64,000 nucleotides of DNA from Thermodesulfobacteriota bacterium (GTDB lineage Bacteria; Desulfobacterota; Desulfobacteria; Desulfobacterales; Desulfosudaceae), in assembly GCA_040753795.1 (NCBI GenBank), contig JBFMDX010000003.1, positions 124,001 to 188,000 of the forward strand. Reading direction: 5' to 3'. A program made the position numbers and the translations under genes. The first letter of the stretch is position 1. Every line of letters starts with the position of its first letter. The notes below the pieces were generated by a model. The model had not been told where the DNA came from. It saw only the letters and a list, made by a program, of their open reading frames with translations, and did not search any database. Shown here piece by piece: positions 17,164 through 26,703 of this stretch.

Positions 17164-18535
17164 CCAGGGGGGGCCGCCCGGCCGTGTAAACATTAAACCC
17201 GATTTCATAAAGCCGGCGATGATCGATGACATTACGGCCATCGAAGAAAAAGGCCGGCTTTTCCATGGTCTGATATATCTTTTCGTAATCCAGCTTCTGA
17301 TACAGATCCCACTCGGTCACCAGGGCAATGGCGTGGCAGCCTTCCGCGGCCCGGTATGGATCCTCGGAATAGGAGATCCAGTCCTTGCCCTCGCCGAAGG
17401 TCTTTCTGGCATTATCCAGGGCTTTCGGATCGGTAATCACCGGGCGGGCGCCTTCGGCCAGGAGCCGCTTGACCACGTCGATGGCCGGCGCTTCCCGGAT
17501 ATCGCCGGTGTCCGGCTTGAAGGCGAAACCGAAGATGGCGATCTTCTTTTCCGCCAGGGTACCGAACATGGCCCTGACCATGCGGTGCACAAAGCGCTCC
17601 TTCTGCCGCTCGTTTATCCCTACCACGCTCTCCCAGTAATCCGCCTCGCTGTCGGCGCCGAACTCCCGGCACAGATAGACCAGGCTCAATATGTCTTTTT
17701 TGAAACAGGAGCCGCCGAATCCCAGGCCGGCTTTCAAAAACCGGTCGCCGATGCGACCGTCCATGCCCACGGCCCGGGAGACTTCCGATACATCCGCGCC
17801 GGTGTTCTCGCAGATATTGGCGATGGTGTTGATGGAAGAAACGCGCTGGGCCAGAAAGGCGTTGGAGGCCAGCTTGGCCAGTTCGCTGCTCCAGATGTTG
17901 GAGGTCAGAATCCGGTCGCGGCTGACCCAGTTGGCGTAGACGTCGACCAGCGCGTCCCTGGCGAGGAGGCCGCTTTCGGTCTGGCGGGATCCGATCAGAA
18001 CCCGGTCCGGATGCTCCAGGTTGGCGACGGCAGTGCCTTCGGCCAGAAATTCGGGATTGGACAGAACCTCAAACCGGTCTTTTCCCCCGTCAACGGACAG
18101 GATCCGCTCCATGGCCTGGGCCGTCCGGACCGGCACCGTACTCTTCTCCACCACGATTTTGGGCGTCGTGGACCACTGCCGAAGCTGACGGGCGATATTT
18201 TCCCAGTAACGAAGGTCCGCGGCCATGCCGGCACCCACGCCCGAAGTCTTGGTGGGCGTGTTGACGCTGACGAAAATAATTTCCGCCTCGGACACAGCCG
18301 CCTGAACATCCGTGGAAAAAAAAAGATTCTTCCCCCGGACGGCGGTTACAATTTCATTCAATCCCGGCTCATAGACCGGCAGACGGTCTGAATTCCAGGC
18401 CGCGATCTTGCCCTGGTCGACATCCACCACGATGACTTTGTACTGCGGGCACTTGGAAGCGATGACCGCCATGGTCGGGCCGCCGACATATCCGGCGCCG
18501 ATGCAAAGAATACATTTTTCAAAATCGCGGCTCAT
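17153..18535 (-). CDS. ugd: UDP-glucose 6-dehydrogenase, eukaryote-like type
   Basis: The product has 460 residues from the ATG at 18535, which has GAGGAG three bases upstream. It oxidises UDP-glucose to UDP-glucuronate with two NAD+. The Rossmann motif CIGAGYVGGPTMAVIASKCP and the active-site region GFGGSCFKKDILSLVYLCR (catalytic Cys) resemble the animal/plant branch of the family more than the E. coli Ugd branch. The C-terminal UDP-binding domain contains FDGRNVID. Its product feeds the decarboxylase encoded next. Confidence 0.92.
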   Translation of the reverse strand: MSRDFEKCILCIGAGYVGGPTMAVIASKCPQYKVIVVDVDQGKIAAWNSDRLPVYEPGLNEIVTAVRGKNLFFSTDVQAAVSEAEIIFVSVNTPTKTSGVGAGMAADLRYWENIARQLRQWSTTPKIVVEKSTVPVRTAQAMERILSVDGGKDRFEVLSNPEFLAEGTAVANLEHPDRVLIGSRQTESGLLARDALVDVYANWVSRDRILTSNIWSSELAKLASNAFLAQRVSSINTIANICENTGADVSEVSRAVGMDGRIGDRFLKAGLGFGGSCFKKDILSLVYLCREFGADSEADYWESVVGINERQKERFVHRMVRAMFGTLAEKKIAIFGFAFKPDTGDIREAPAIDVVKRLLAEGARPVITDPKALDNARKTFGEGKDWISYSEDPYRAAEGCHAIALVTEWDLYQKLDYEKIYQTMEKPAFFFDGRNVIDHRRLYEIGFNVYTAGRPPLVHF

Positions 18536-18563
18536 GCACTCCTCTTTCTTGAGCTGATATCCA

Positions 18564-19250
18564 TCAGACTTTGTTGATTTCGGCAATCATCTCCGCGATG
18601 GTCGAGGCCATGCGGGCCGAAGGGGGGTCACCGCCATCGGCGGCGCCCGGTGCCACGTTTTCTTCCGAGGAGCCGGCCGCTTTTTCGATGTCGGCAGCGG
18701 CATAGGCGCCCTCTTGTTGAGCGGCATCGTCAACCGCGCTACCGGAAGCCGCATAGGCATAATGCCCGGTTTCCGGGATGCCCTTCCCCGACTCCTGCCC
18801 GGTGGCGGCATCGGCATATTCACCGGCCTCATAAGCCGCCGCATATGATGTCTTCTCCCGGCAGGTGTAAGCGTAATGACCGTCGTCCGGGATCACCTCA
18901 TCCGCGGCCTTGCCTTCAGGAGCATAGGCGTAGTAGCCGCTTTCCGGCGTTTCCGCGTCGGTTTTGCCGGCCCCTTCGCCGGCCGCCGACGGCACGATCT
19001 CCAGGCACAAGCCCTGGCGGTTGAACATCAGCGACAGGGTCACCACGGCTTCATATTCGATCTGATAAGCCACCTGATTGTCATGCACCACCAGTTCCCC
19101 GCCCCGGCAGGTCAGGCGGTCGCCGTCCAACTCCATCTGGTACTTGGCGGACAGCATTTTCCGCATGACATCCCGGTCCAGATCGCCGGAGATCATCTCC
19201 AGCAACTCTTTCTCCCGGTTTTTAATTACATCGGAATTAGTTACCCTCAC
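18564..19250 (-). CDS. Hypothetical protein with Tyr/Ala repeat region
   Basis: I do not recognise this 228-residue protein. Residues 1-85 look like a folded, mixed-charge domain (MISGDLDRDVMRKMLSAKYQ and a predicted beta segment VVTLSLMFNRQGLCLEIVP). From about 100 to 195 it carries imperfect repeats built on Y-Y-A-Y or H-Y-A-Y (GYYAYAPEGKAAD, GHYAYTCREK, GHYAYAASGSAVDD, GAYAAADIEKAAG). There is no signal peptide or membrane helix. The GTG start has GGGAGGG 7 bases upstream. It lies between a ParA-like ATPase and ugd. A partner or cargo of the ATPase is possible but unsupported. Confidence 0.65.
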   Translation of the reverse strand: MRVTNSDVIKNREKELLEMISGDLDRDVMRKMLSAKYQMELDGDRLTCRGGELVVHDNQVAYQIEYEAVVTLSLMFNRQGLCLEIVPSAAGEGAGKTDAETPESGYYAYAPEGKAADEVIPDDGHYAYTCREKTSYAAAYEAGEYADAATGQESGKGIPETGHYAYAASGSAVDDAAQQEGAYAAADIEKAAGSSEENVAPGAADGGDPPSARMASTIAEMIAEINKV

Positions 19251-19323
19251 CGGTCATCCCTCCCTTTTCAAAATGAGCCGACGGATCGCGTGAATCAGCC
19301 CCGTCCAAACGGTTCCATGGTGT

Positions 19324-20082
19324 TCAGCGACTCAGCAGTTCGGCCGTTACCTCCAGGTATCTTTCCGAAGCCGTTGACATGACATCCCGAAGTACCGCCG
19401 GCGGCTCATGATACGATCCGCTCGCCGGTGTCTCGCTCTTGGGAATCATCGTATTCAGAACAACGGTCTGGATTCCCGCCAATACCTCTTCAGAAAAAAT
19501 TCCGCTGGCTTCCTGCCAGCCGTCGCAATGGGTAAACACGACTCCGGCGATGGTCAAGTCTCGACGCCGCTGTTTTTTGACGTCGGCCACCACCGGCAGC
19601 AGGGCTTCCAGCGCCGATTGCGCCCCCGGCCGGCAGGGCAATGGAATCAGAACGGACGCCGACGCGGACAGCGCGCATATCGTGAGCGGGCCCAGCGAAG
19701 AGGCGGAATCGATCAGGATGTGATCAAACTCCCCGGCTAGGGGTTCAAGTTTGCGGCTCAGCCGACCGATTTTATCCGGAACGGACAGCATGTCCTGTTC
19801 AGCCATGAACAGATCAGTCCCGGCGGGAATAACCTTGAGAAAATCAAGGGCGGTGCCCGCCGCGACGGACGCAAAATCCGCCCGATCCGATAAAAAAGCG
19901 TTCAGCCCCGGGCGGGAAACGGCATCCGGCGGAAGCAGGCAGGAAGTGGCGCCCCCCTGCGGATCACCGTCCACCAGCAGCGTCTTCTTCTCCATCAGTG
20001 CCAGGCAGGCCGCGATATTGACCGCCAGGGCGGTTTTACCGGAGCCCTGCCGTGGATTGGCAACGGTCACGATTTTTTTCAT
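19324..20082 (-). CDS. ParA/MinD-family ATPase with altered Walker A
   Basis: The 252-residue product starts MKKIVTVANPRQGSGKTAL. This aligns with the deviant Walker A of ParA proteins, but the signature lysine of KGGxGKT is Arg11 and the first Gly is Gln12. Lys16 and Thr17 remain. The Walker A' and B equivalents are TLLVDGDPQGGATS and HILIDSASSLG. No ParB or parS-like site is adjacent, so chromosome segregation is unlikely. It may position a surface or polysaccharide machine or be a BY-kinase-like or secretion-linked ATPase. The neighbouring repeat protein lies 73 bases downstream. Confidence 0.8.
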   Translation of the reverse strand: MKKIVTVANPRQGSGKTALAVNIAACLALMEKKTLLVDGDPQGGATSCLLPPDAVSRPGLNAFLSDRADFASVAAGTALDFLKVIPAGTDLFMAEQDMLSVPDKIGRLSRKLEPLAGEFDHILIDSASSLGPLTICALSASASVLIPLPCRPGAQSALEALLPVVADVKKQRRRDLTIAGVVFTHCDGWQEASGIFSEEVLAGIQTVVLNTMIPKSETPASGSYHEPPAVLRDVMSTASERYLEVTAELLSR

Positions 20083-20263
20083 AATTACCTGTTCAGATTG
20101 TATTTTACATTTAGGATGTCTGGCAACTTATCATATTTCATCAGGCAAAGTACAGCCTTTTTTCCTCCGGATGCCGATACCCATGGCCGGGTTTTTAAGT
20201 TGCAGCCGGCGGCGGGATGGTATACGTTCAGATATCTCATGGAAAAAGGGGTCAGGCTATCTT

Positions 20264-21979
20264 ATGTCTCACGAACCGATGACGCCCCGGGCAAAAGAAA
20301 AGCTGTATGTCCGGACCGCCCTGATCCTGATCCTCCTGCTGATGACGCTGCTGCGACTCGGCTATTCTCTCCAGGTTTGTCACTACCCCGGATTCGGCCG
20401 CTTTCTGCATCCTGACGATCAGGCCTACTATCACGCGACAGCGCTGAAGATTGCCGACGGCCATGTCCTCGGTGAAGACGGGGTCATAACCCGGGCGCCC
20501 GGTTACTTATATTTTGTGGGAGCCCTATATCATTTTCTGGCTCCGGACCCCGGTGTGGCGGCTGTGATCCAGTGGTGCCTGGGCGTACTGACCGGGCTGA
20601 TGATCTACCTGCTGGCCCGACGGCTGTTCACGGAAAAAACGGCTCTGACGGCCGCCCTGTTTTACGCGCTCTATCTTCCGGCGCTTTGCTATGAAGGCGC
20701 GCTGTTAATGGCGTCCCTGCTGACCTTCCTGCTGACCGCCGGATTATATTGCCTGGTCCGGTCGGTTCAGGACGGTTCACCCAGGTATCTGATCCTGTCC
20801 GGCGCTCTTTACGGCTGGGCTTTTTTATGCCGCCCCAACAATCTTGCCCTGTTCCTTGCCGGGTTGGCGTTTCTGGGATGGAGCCGCGGCGGCAAACGGG
20901 CCATGTTCCGTTTCACGGCGCCAGCGGGAGCCCTGTACGGGCTGCTCATGATACGAAATTATCTGGCCGGCGCTGATCTTCTGGCCATAACCAGCCAGGG
21001 ACGTCATGTCATGATGAACAGCCACTATCATCAGGCAGCCGGCGTTTTCTGGCGCTGGCCGGACAGCTGGAACAACCTTTTAAATCAGCACGGAAACAGC
21101 CTGTGGGGGTTTCTGTCATTTCTGGCAAAAGATATCGTTGATCACTGGCCGGACTGGATCGGTCTTCAGTTTTCCAAGCTGTATGCCTTTTTTTTTAATT
21201 ACGAATTTTCCCAGTTTATTGATTTTTATGCCCAGCAGGAAGTGCTGCCCATACTGCGGCTGCCTTCCGTCTCTCTTGGTATTCTATCGCCGCTGACAAT
21301 TGCGGGGCTGGTATTCCTGTGGCGGGATCGCGGAGGAAAATATCACCGGCCGCTGACGCTTTATTTTATAACCGGGGTTCTGTCCGTCGTATTCTTTTAC
21401 GTTCTCAGCCGTTTCCGGATGCCCCTGATACCGCTGTTCTGTATTATCAGCGCCACCGCTCTGTGGCGGCTGCCCCGGATCTCTTCCGGCCTGGGGTGGA
21501 AAGGCCGAATCGGCCTGGCGGCCCTTCTGATCCTTCTGTTTTTCGCGCTTAACGCCGAATCCAGACGGACGGCTTATGCGGCGCGGTCCATGCCGATCGC
21601 CATTTACAACCGGGGCGTCCATTACCAGGCCGGGCAACAGTATGCCCGGGCGGCAGCGGATTTCCAGCGGGTTTATTCCAGCCTGGGAAAAGACACGGAT
21701 CCTGAATTCTATTTCGCGGTAGCCATGAGCCTGGCCGATTGCCAGGAGCGACTGAAGAAGCCCGGCCGGGCCGCTGCCGTCTGGCACGATCTGATCATGA
21801 AATTCCCGGATCGTGAACAACCGTATTGTCTGTTAGGCCGTTATTACGCGGAACGGGGTCGATATGATCAGGCGCTGCTTTTTCTCAATCAGGCCCTCGA
21901 ACTCCGTCCTGACGACAAGGTGCGTCGTGCCGTGGAAAAAATCCGGCAACATGCTGCCGCCATTGAAAAGGCCCACTGA
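20264..21979 (+). CDS. GT39-like membrane glycosyltransferase with TPR tail
   Basis: The 571-residue product (ATG at 20264) starts with a membrane helix (about 13-32). An extracytoplasmic loop with the paired acidic residues HPDDQAYYH follows, as in ArnT/PMT-type lipid-linked sugar transferases. Roughly eight further helices run to about residue 445. The last 130 residues form soluble TPR repeats (YNRGVHYQAGQQYARAAADF; YCLLGRYYAERGRYDQALLF). A role in glycosylating a surface polymer or protein is inferred from fold and from the nucleotide-sugar genes nearby. An upstream in-frame extension to 19751 is a shadow of the ParA-like gene. Confidence 0.78.
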   Translation: MSHEPMTPRAKEKLYVRTALILILLLMTLLRLGYSLQVCHYPGFGRFLHPDDQAYYHATALKIADGHVLGEDGVITRAPGYLYFVGALYHFLAPDPGVAAVIQWCLGVLTGLMIYLLARRLFTEKTALTAALFYALYLPALCYEGALLMASLLTFLLTAGLYCLVRSVQDGSPRYLILSGALYGWAFLCRPNNLALFLAGLAFLGWSRGGKRAMFRFTAPAGALYGLLMIRNYLAGADLLAITSQGRHVMMNSHYHQAAGVFWRWPDSWNNLLNQHGNSLWGFLSFLAKDIVDHWPDWIGLQFSKLYAFFFNYEFSQFIDFYAQQEVLPILRLPSVSLGILSPLTIAGLVFLWRDRGGKYHRPLTLYFITGVLSVVFFYVLSRFRMPLIPLFCIISATALWRLPRISSGLGWKGRIGLAALLILLFFALNAESRRTAYAARSMPIAIYNRGVHYQAGQQYARAAADFQRVYSSLGKDTDPEFYFAVAMSLADCQERLKKPGRAAAVWHDLIMKFPDREQPYCLLGRYYAERGRYDQALLFLNQALELRPDDKVRRAVEKIRQHAAAIEKAH

Positions 21980-22080
21980 TAAACCCGGATTGGAATGAGG
22001 AGCAGGGTAGAATCGGGAGAATCCGGTCCGGTGACGGATGTAACGCTTTCAACATATGCGGCCGCTAAAGCGCTTGTCTC

Positions 22081-22109
22081 TTGACACCCCATGCGCGATT
22101 CATTATAAA
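22081..22109 (+). promoter_or_regulatory. Sigma70-like promoter for the response regulator
   Basis: A perfect -35 TTGACA (22081-22086), a 17-base spacer and a -10 TATAAA (22104-22109) lie about 65 bases upstream of the GTG start of the response regulator. This is a near-consensus housekeeping promoter read by eye. Confidence 0.65.
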
Positions 22110-22175
22110 TAGCCAAACACGCCCGAAAACATAATCATGAGCCATCATGCTCTATATATTAAGGTATGACAACCG

Positions 22176-22925
22176 GTGAAAAAAGTTCTCATCGTCGACG
22201 ATGATGCGGTTTCCAGAGGTCTGTTATCCCGGGTCATGAAACCCTATGCTCAGGATTTTGAGATACTGACCGCGCAGAACGGCGAAGAGGCCGCCTATCT
22301 GATGACCGAACACACCATCGACCTGATCATCAGCGATCTGGAAATGCCTGTCATGGATGGCCTGCAGTTACTGGAGTACATGGACAAGAACTACCCGGGG
22401 ACGCCGGTGTTCATCATGACCGCCTTCGGATCGAAAGAAATCGAGGAGAAGGTCATGGCGCTGGGCGCCTTTAAATATCTTGAAAAACCGCTCAACATGG
22501 ATATCCTGACGGACGCGGTCTTCGAGCAGCTCAACGCCGGCGCCGAAGGACGGATTTCCGGCATCAGCCTTTCCTCCTTCCTGCAGCTGCTGGAAATGGA
22601 AAAGAAAACGGCCACCATCAAAATCACCTCCGGGGACAAGACCGGCAACCTGTACTTCCGGGAAGGCAATCTCATCAACGCCGCCACCGGCCAGCTGATG
22701 GGATTGAAAGCCGCCCTTGAGCTGCTGACCTGGGACAAGATCATCATCGAGGTCGAGGGGGTCTGCCGCAAACGGGACAACGTTATCAAGCAGCCGCTGA
22801 TGAACATGCTCATGTCCGCCATGCAGATGAAAGACGAGAAGGAATCGGAGAAGAAGGTCGCCAAGACGCCGCTGCGTCCCCTGACGGATTTTTCCGCCCG
22901 CCGCGACAAACGGCAATTAAAATAA
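22176..22925 (+). CDS. Response regulator with DUF4388-type output domain
   Basis: The 249-residue product has a receiver domain (1-118) with the acidic pair Asp8-Asp9, phospho-acceptor Asp54 in LIISDLEMP, the Thr switch in FIMTAFG and the Lys in LEKPLN. A C-terminal domain (about 125-230; SLSSFLQLLEMEKKTATIKI, GNLYFREGNLINAATG) matches the PatA/DUF4388 pattern seen in deltaproteobacterial signalling proteins. It has no DNA-binding domain, so output is probably by protein contact. The GTG start has AAGG 11 bases upstream. No kinase is adjacent. Confidence 0.88.
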   Translation: MKKVLIVDDDAVSRGLLSRVMKPYAQDFEILTAQNGEEAAYLMTEHTIDLIISDLEMPVMDGLQLLEYMDKNYPGTPVFIMTAFGSKEIEEKVMALGAFKYLEKPLNMDILTDAVFEQLNAGAEGRISGISLSSFLQLLEMEKKTATIKITSGDKTGNLYFREGNLINAATGQLMGLKAALELLTWDKIIIEVEGVCRKRDNVIKQPLMNMLMSAMQMKDEKESEKKVAKTPLRPLTDFSARRDKRQLK

Positions 22926-22984
22926 GGCACGGCGTGCCGTGCCCCCTGCGGCTCGTTTCCCCCGGCGGCCCGCCGGTCGCCCCC

Positions 22985-23824
22985 CTACTTCTGATACATG
23001 ACGCTCAGCGCCCGGGTCGTTTCCGTCAGGGCCTGGTCGCAGAATTCCTTACCGAAAAAAGCGCCGATGGACTTCATGTAGGACAGGGTTCGCTCCATAT
23101 CCTTCCCGGCAAACGCCCGGCGGGTTTCCTCCATGGCGTCGGAAAAGCGCCTCACCATCTCAGGGGCATGCCGGTTATCCCTGACCAGTTCCGCGTACAG
23201 GGTGATATCCTGGGAAAAAAGACGGCCGATCAGATCGACGTTGATCCGGAAAATGGGCGTCGCGAAGAGGAAGGCCTCCTGCGGCGTCACCTCCAGGTGC
23301 TGTAGCATCCGGCCCAGGGAAAGGGTCAGAAAATGCATCAGGCTCTGGGCCATGGCCATCTTGCGGTCATGCTCGGCCGGATCCATGCGGGTAACCACGC
23401 CGCCGCCGGCCGCAAACAGTCCCTCAAGCCAGGGCAGCCAGCCGTGAAGATCCCGGGCCGGACAGACAATGACATTCAGCCCCTGAAGAGAAGGGGTATT
23501 GGGCGCGAACATGGGGTGGGTGCCGATGACATCGGCCCGGGTGGCTGCGGCCATACGGGCGACGATGGCCTCCTTCTGGGAGCAGAAGTCCACCAGCAAC
23601 TGGTCCTCCCGCAGGGCGGGGCCGATGGATTCGATAATCTCCAGGGCCGGGTTAAGCGGGGTGCTGATGGCCACCACCCGGCACTGCCTGGCCAGGTCAT
23701 GGTAAGTCAGGGCCGTTTTTCTGCCGGCGATGAGCACCCGGTGTCCGCAATCCGTGAAATATTTTTCAAACCAGCGGCCCATGCCGCCGGTGCCGCCGAT
23801 GATCCCGATCGTCACACTGTCCAT
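22985..23824 (-). CDS. tyrA: Prephenate dehydrogenase
   Basis: This is a 279-residue NAD(P)-dependent dehydrogenase that commits prephenate to tyrosine. The nucleotide motif is [13 protein letters not shown]. The family segments [15 protein letters not shown] and [10 protein letters not shown] carry the catalytic His region, and a helical dimerisation domain follows. There is no ACT domain or chorismate-mutase fusion; the mutase is on PheA upstream. It is the last gene of the aromatic operon and overlaps aroC by 13 bases. Confidence 0.93.
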   Translation of the reverse strand: MDSVTIGIIGGTGGMGRWFEKYFTDCGHRVLIAGRKTALTYHDLARQCRVVAISTPLNPALEIIESIGPALREDQLLVDFCSQKEAIVARMAAATRADVIGTHPMFAPNTPSLQGLNVIVCPARDLHGWLPWLEGLFAAGGGVVTRMDPAEHDRKMAMAQSLMHFLTLSLGRMLQHLEVTPQEAFLFATPIFRINVDLIGRLFSQDITLYAELVRDNRHAPEMVRRFSDAMEETRRAFAGKDMERTLSYMKSIGAFFGKEFCDQALTETTRALSVMYQK

Positions 23825-24873
23825 TGAATCGCTTTCTGTCTGAGAAGATGATCCGCCAGAACCAGGCAGAGCATGGCCTCACAAACCACGTTAATGCGGG
23901 GAATGGCGGCGATATCGTGCCGGCCCTTCACGGAAATCACGGCGGGGTTGCCGTCCCGGTCGATGGTTCGCTGTTCCCTGGCGATGGAGGGAATAGGCTT
24001 GACCGCCACCCGCGCCACGATCTCGTCGCCATTGGAAATGCCGGCCAGAATACCGCCGGCATTATTGGAGGCGAACCCGTCCGGCATGATTTCGTCATTG
24101 TTTTCCGATCCCAGGCGGGCGGCGGCCGAAAAACCGGCACCGATCTCCACGCCCTTGACGGCGCCGATGCTCATCAGGGCCTTGGCGATATCAGCGTCCA
24201 GCTTATCGAAAACCGGTTCCCCCAGGCCGGCGGGGACACCGGCGGCCTTTACCGCCACTATGCCTCCCAGGGAGTCTCCCCGCGCCCGGACCTCGGCTAC
24301 ACGTGCTTCCATCTTCAGGGCGGCTGCGGAATCCGGGCAGCAGAAAAGGTTTTGACCGGCCTCCGCCAGATCAACCGTGGCCGCGGCAATACCGCCCAGT
24401 TCCTGCGTATAGGAACAGACCGTTATTCCCGCCCGTTCCAGAACCGCCCGGGCCACGGCGCCGCCAGCTACCCGGGCCAGGGTCTCCCGGGCCGAAGCCC
24501 GGCCGCCGCCCCGCCAGTCCCTGACGCCGTACTTGCGGGTATACGTTATATCCCCGTGACCCGGCCGGAAAAGACCGGCATAGGGAGCATAAGCCGAAGA
24601 ATCGGCGTCCCGGTTTTCAGCCATGATCAGGATCGGCGTTCCGGTGGTGACGCCTTCGAAAATGCCCGACAGGATGACGGCCCGGTCCTCCTCCCGGCGT
24701 TTCGTGCTGGTTCCGACCCCGCCCGGCCGGCGGCGATCCAGCATGGCCTGAATCACGGTTTGGTCCAGAGGGATGCCCGGCGGGCAGCCGTCGACCACCA
24801 CGCCCATGGCCGGACCGTGAGACTCCCCCCAGGTGGTAACGCGAAACAGCCTTCCCCACGTATTGCCAGACAT
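23812..24873 (-). CDS. aroC: Chorismate synthase
   Basis: The 353-residue FMN-dependent enzyme converts 5-enolpyruvylshikimate-3-phosphate to chorismate. Recognisable signatures are the N-terminal [20 protein letters not shown], the central [20 protein letters not shown] and the late RHDIAAIPR. The length is normal. It ends inside the start of tyrA and begins 3 bases after aroK, consistent with tight coupling. Confidence 0.97.
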   Translation of the reverse strand: MSGNTWGRLFRVTTWGESHGPAMGVVVDGCPPGIPLDQTVIQAMLDRRRPGGVGTSTKRREEDRAVILSGIFEGVTTGTPILIMAENRDADSSAYAPYAGLFRPGHGDITYTRKYGVRDWRGGGRASARETLARVAGGAVARAVLERAGITVCSYTQELGGIAAATVDLAEAGQNLFCCPDSAAALKMEARVAEVRARGDSLGGIVAVKAAGVPAGLGEPVFDKLDADIAKALMSIGAVKGVEIGAGFSAAARLGSENNDEIMPDGFASNNAGGILAGISNGDEIVARVAVKPIPSIAREQRTIDRDGNPAVISVKGRHDIAAIPRINVVCEAMLCLVLADHLLRQKAIQWTV

Positions 24874-24876
24874 GAT

Positions 24877-25416
24877 CTATCCTTTCCCGGCGACCTCGTC
24901 GATAATGCGCCGGCAGACATCCTCCACCGGCAGCCCGTCGGTGTCAACGCAAAAATCCATGGCCCGCCGGTATAACGGCATCCGCTCCGCCAGTGTTTTG
25001 GCGATTTCGTCCCGCAGCGGCAGGGCGGTCAGCCCCGGGCGGGAGACGGCGGTGACGGGGTCCGCCGCCATGCGGCGGGCGATGGTCTCTTCCGAGGCCG
25101 TCAGCCAGACCACCAGGCCGCGTGCTTTCATGACCGCCACGTTCTCGGATTTGAGGACAACACCGCCCCCGGTGGCGATCACCTGGTCACCGCCCCGGGC
25201 GATGGTTTTCAGGATAGCGGTCTCCTGCCGGCGGAATTCATCCCAACCATACGCGGCCACATACTCGGAAATGATGCCGTGCCGGGCGGTAAACCAGTCA
25301 TCGGCGTCCACGAATCGCTTTCCGGTCAGTTCCGCCAGCCGCATCCCCACACTCGTCTTGCCGGTGCAGCGGTATCCGATGAGAAAAATATTGGTCTCTT
25401 CCGGTTTACGGTCCAT
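24877..25416 (-). CDS. aroK: Shikimate kinase
   Basis: The product has 179 residues when started at the ATG at 25416, inside the last codons of aroA (11-base overlap). The P-loop GYRCTGKTSVG, the shikimate-binding DADDWF and GGGVVLKSENV, and the lid RMAADP are all present. It phosphorylates shikimate at O3 using ATP. The reading from 25479 lies within aroA and is rejected. Confidence 0.95.
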   Translation of the reverse strand: MDRKPEETNIFLIGYRCTGKTSVGMRLAELTGKRFVDADDWFTARHGIISEYVAAYGWDEFRRQETAILKTIARGGDQVIATGGGVVLKSENVAVMKARGLVVWLTASEETIARRMAADPVTAVSRPGLTALPLRDEIAKTLAERMPLYRRAMDFCVDTDGLPVEDVCRRIIDEVAGKG

Positions 25417-26668
25417 AGAGTGTCTCAAATACCCGCCAGAAATCAGGAAAGGATTTCTCCACGCAGGTCTCGTCTTCAATAATCACTCCCGGCGTGACCA
25501 GTCCGGCCACGGCAAAACTCATGGCCATGCGGTGGTCATTGGCCGGATCGATGCGCGCTCCCGTCGGACGCCCGCCCATAACAGTCAGGCCGACATGGTC
25601 GTCCATGGCGACGATCCCCATCCGGGCCAGATTTCCGGCCACCACCGCCAGCCGGTCGCTTTCCTTGGCTTTCAGGTGGGCCACGTTCCGGATGACCGTC
25701 GTGCCCCGGGCGAAGGCCGCCACCACCGCCAGGGTCGGCACCACGTCGGGCATGTCCGCCATGTCCACTTCCACGGATACCAGCCGGCCGCCGGTCACGC
25801 TGATGCCGTCGGATTCATGGTCGACCCGGCAACCCATGGCCTCGAGCACTTCCAGGAAGCGGATATCCCCCTGCCCTGAAGCCCTCGACATGCCCAGCAC
25901 CTTGACGGTGGCGCCGGTGACGGCGGCCGCGGCCCAGAAGTAGCTGGCCTGGGAGGCATCCGCCTCCACGACATACCGGCCGGCATGATAACACTGGCCG
26001 CCGACCACGCGGAAACGGGCGTACCGGTTTCTGTCCAGTTCCACCCCGAATCTTTCCATGATGCTGACCGTCAGGTCGATGTAAGGTTTGGAAACCGGCC
26101 CTTCCACCACGGATATATCCAGTCCTTCCTTAATATAGGGGCCGATCAGGAGAAGGGCCGACAGAAACTGGCTGCTTAGCCCGCATTTGAGGTCAATATG
26201 CCCGCCGGTGATGTCCCGGCCGTCAACGGACAGGGGCGGGAACCCTTTCTGGTTCAGGCTGCGGGCGGAAACACCGATCCGGTTTAAGCCGTCCAGCAGG
26301 TCGCCGATGGGCCGCTGCTGCATCCGCTCGGTACCGGTGAGGATGTAAGGTCCCTCACCCAGTGCCGCCACCGCGGTCAGCAGCCGCATGGAAGTGCCGG
26401 AGTTGCCCAGAAAGAGGGGATCATGACAGGCCGTCAGCCGGCCGCCGGTGCCGTACACCGTCGTCGTGCCGTTACTCTCATCGAAGCGGACCCCCATCTG
26501 CGTCAGGGCCTGCCGGGTCAGGTGCGTATCTTCGCTGTGCAGGCAGTTTTCCAATTCGCAGACGCCGTCGGAAAGAGCCGCGGCGATCAGGCAGCGGTGG
26601 GTATAGCTCTTTGAGCCCGGCACGGTTACCGCGCAGTTTCTGATCTTACTCGTTTTTATTTCAATCAT
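25406..26668 (-). CDS. aroA: 5-enolpyruvylshikimate-3-phosphate synthase
   Basis: The 420-residue two-domain enzyme joins shikimate-3-phosphate and PEP. Key stretches are the N-terminal VPGSKSYTHRCLIAAALS, the LFLGNSGTSMRLLTAVAAL loop and the C-terminal NDHRMAMSFAVAGL. These are the EPSP synthase signatures. It follows aroE by 35 bases in the operon and overlaps aroK. Confidence 0.97.
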   Translation of the reverse strand: MIEIKTSKIRNCAVTVPGSKSYTHRCLIAAALSDGVCELENCLHSEDTHLTRQALTQMGVRFDESNGTTTVYGTGGRLTACHDPLFLGNSGTSMRLLTAVAALGEGPYILTGTERMQQRPIGDLLDGLNRIGVSARSLNQKGFPPLSVDGRDITGGHIDLKCGLSSQFLSALLLIGPYIKEGLDISVVEGPVSKPYIDLTVSIMERFGVELDRNRYARFRVVGGQCYHAGRYVVEADASQASYFWAAAAVTGATVKVLGMSRASGQGDIRFLEVLEAMGCRVDHESDGISVTGGRLVSVEVDMADMPDVVPTLAVVAAFARGTTVIRNVAHLKAKESDRLAVVAGNLARMGIVAMDDHVGLTVMGGRPTGARIDPANDHRMAMSFAVAGLVTPGVIIEDETCVEKSFPDFWRVFETLYGP

Positions 26669-26703
26669 GGCGCTCTGCCCTGTTTTTATCGATTAGGCGT
26701 CCA

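Noticed and set aside
19751-20263. 171-residue N-terminal extension of the GT39-like protein
   Set aside because: It is antisense to the ParA-like gene, with no signal or family match; the membrane protein begins naturally at 20264.
21980-22080. tRNA or rho-independent terminator after the GT39-like gene
   Set aside because: No cloverleaf and no GC stem with T-run could be found by eye.
22985-23824. TyrA as a prephenate/arogenate fusion with EPSPS, as in some bacteria
   Set aside because: The protein ends at 279 residues and aroA is a separate gene in this operon.
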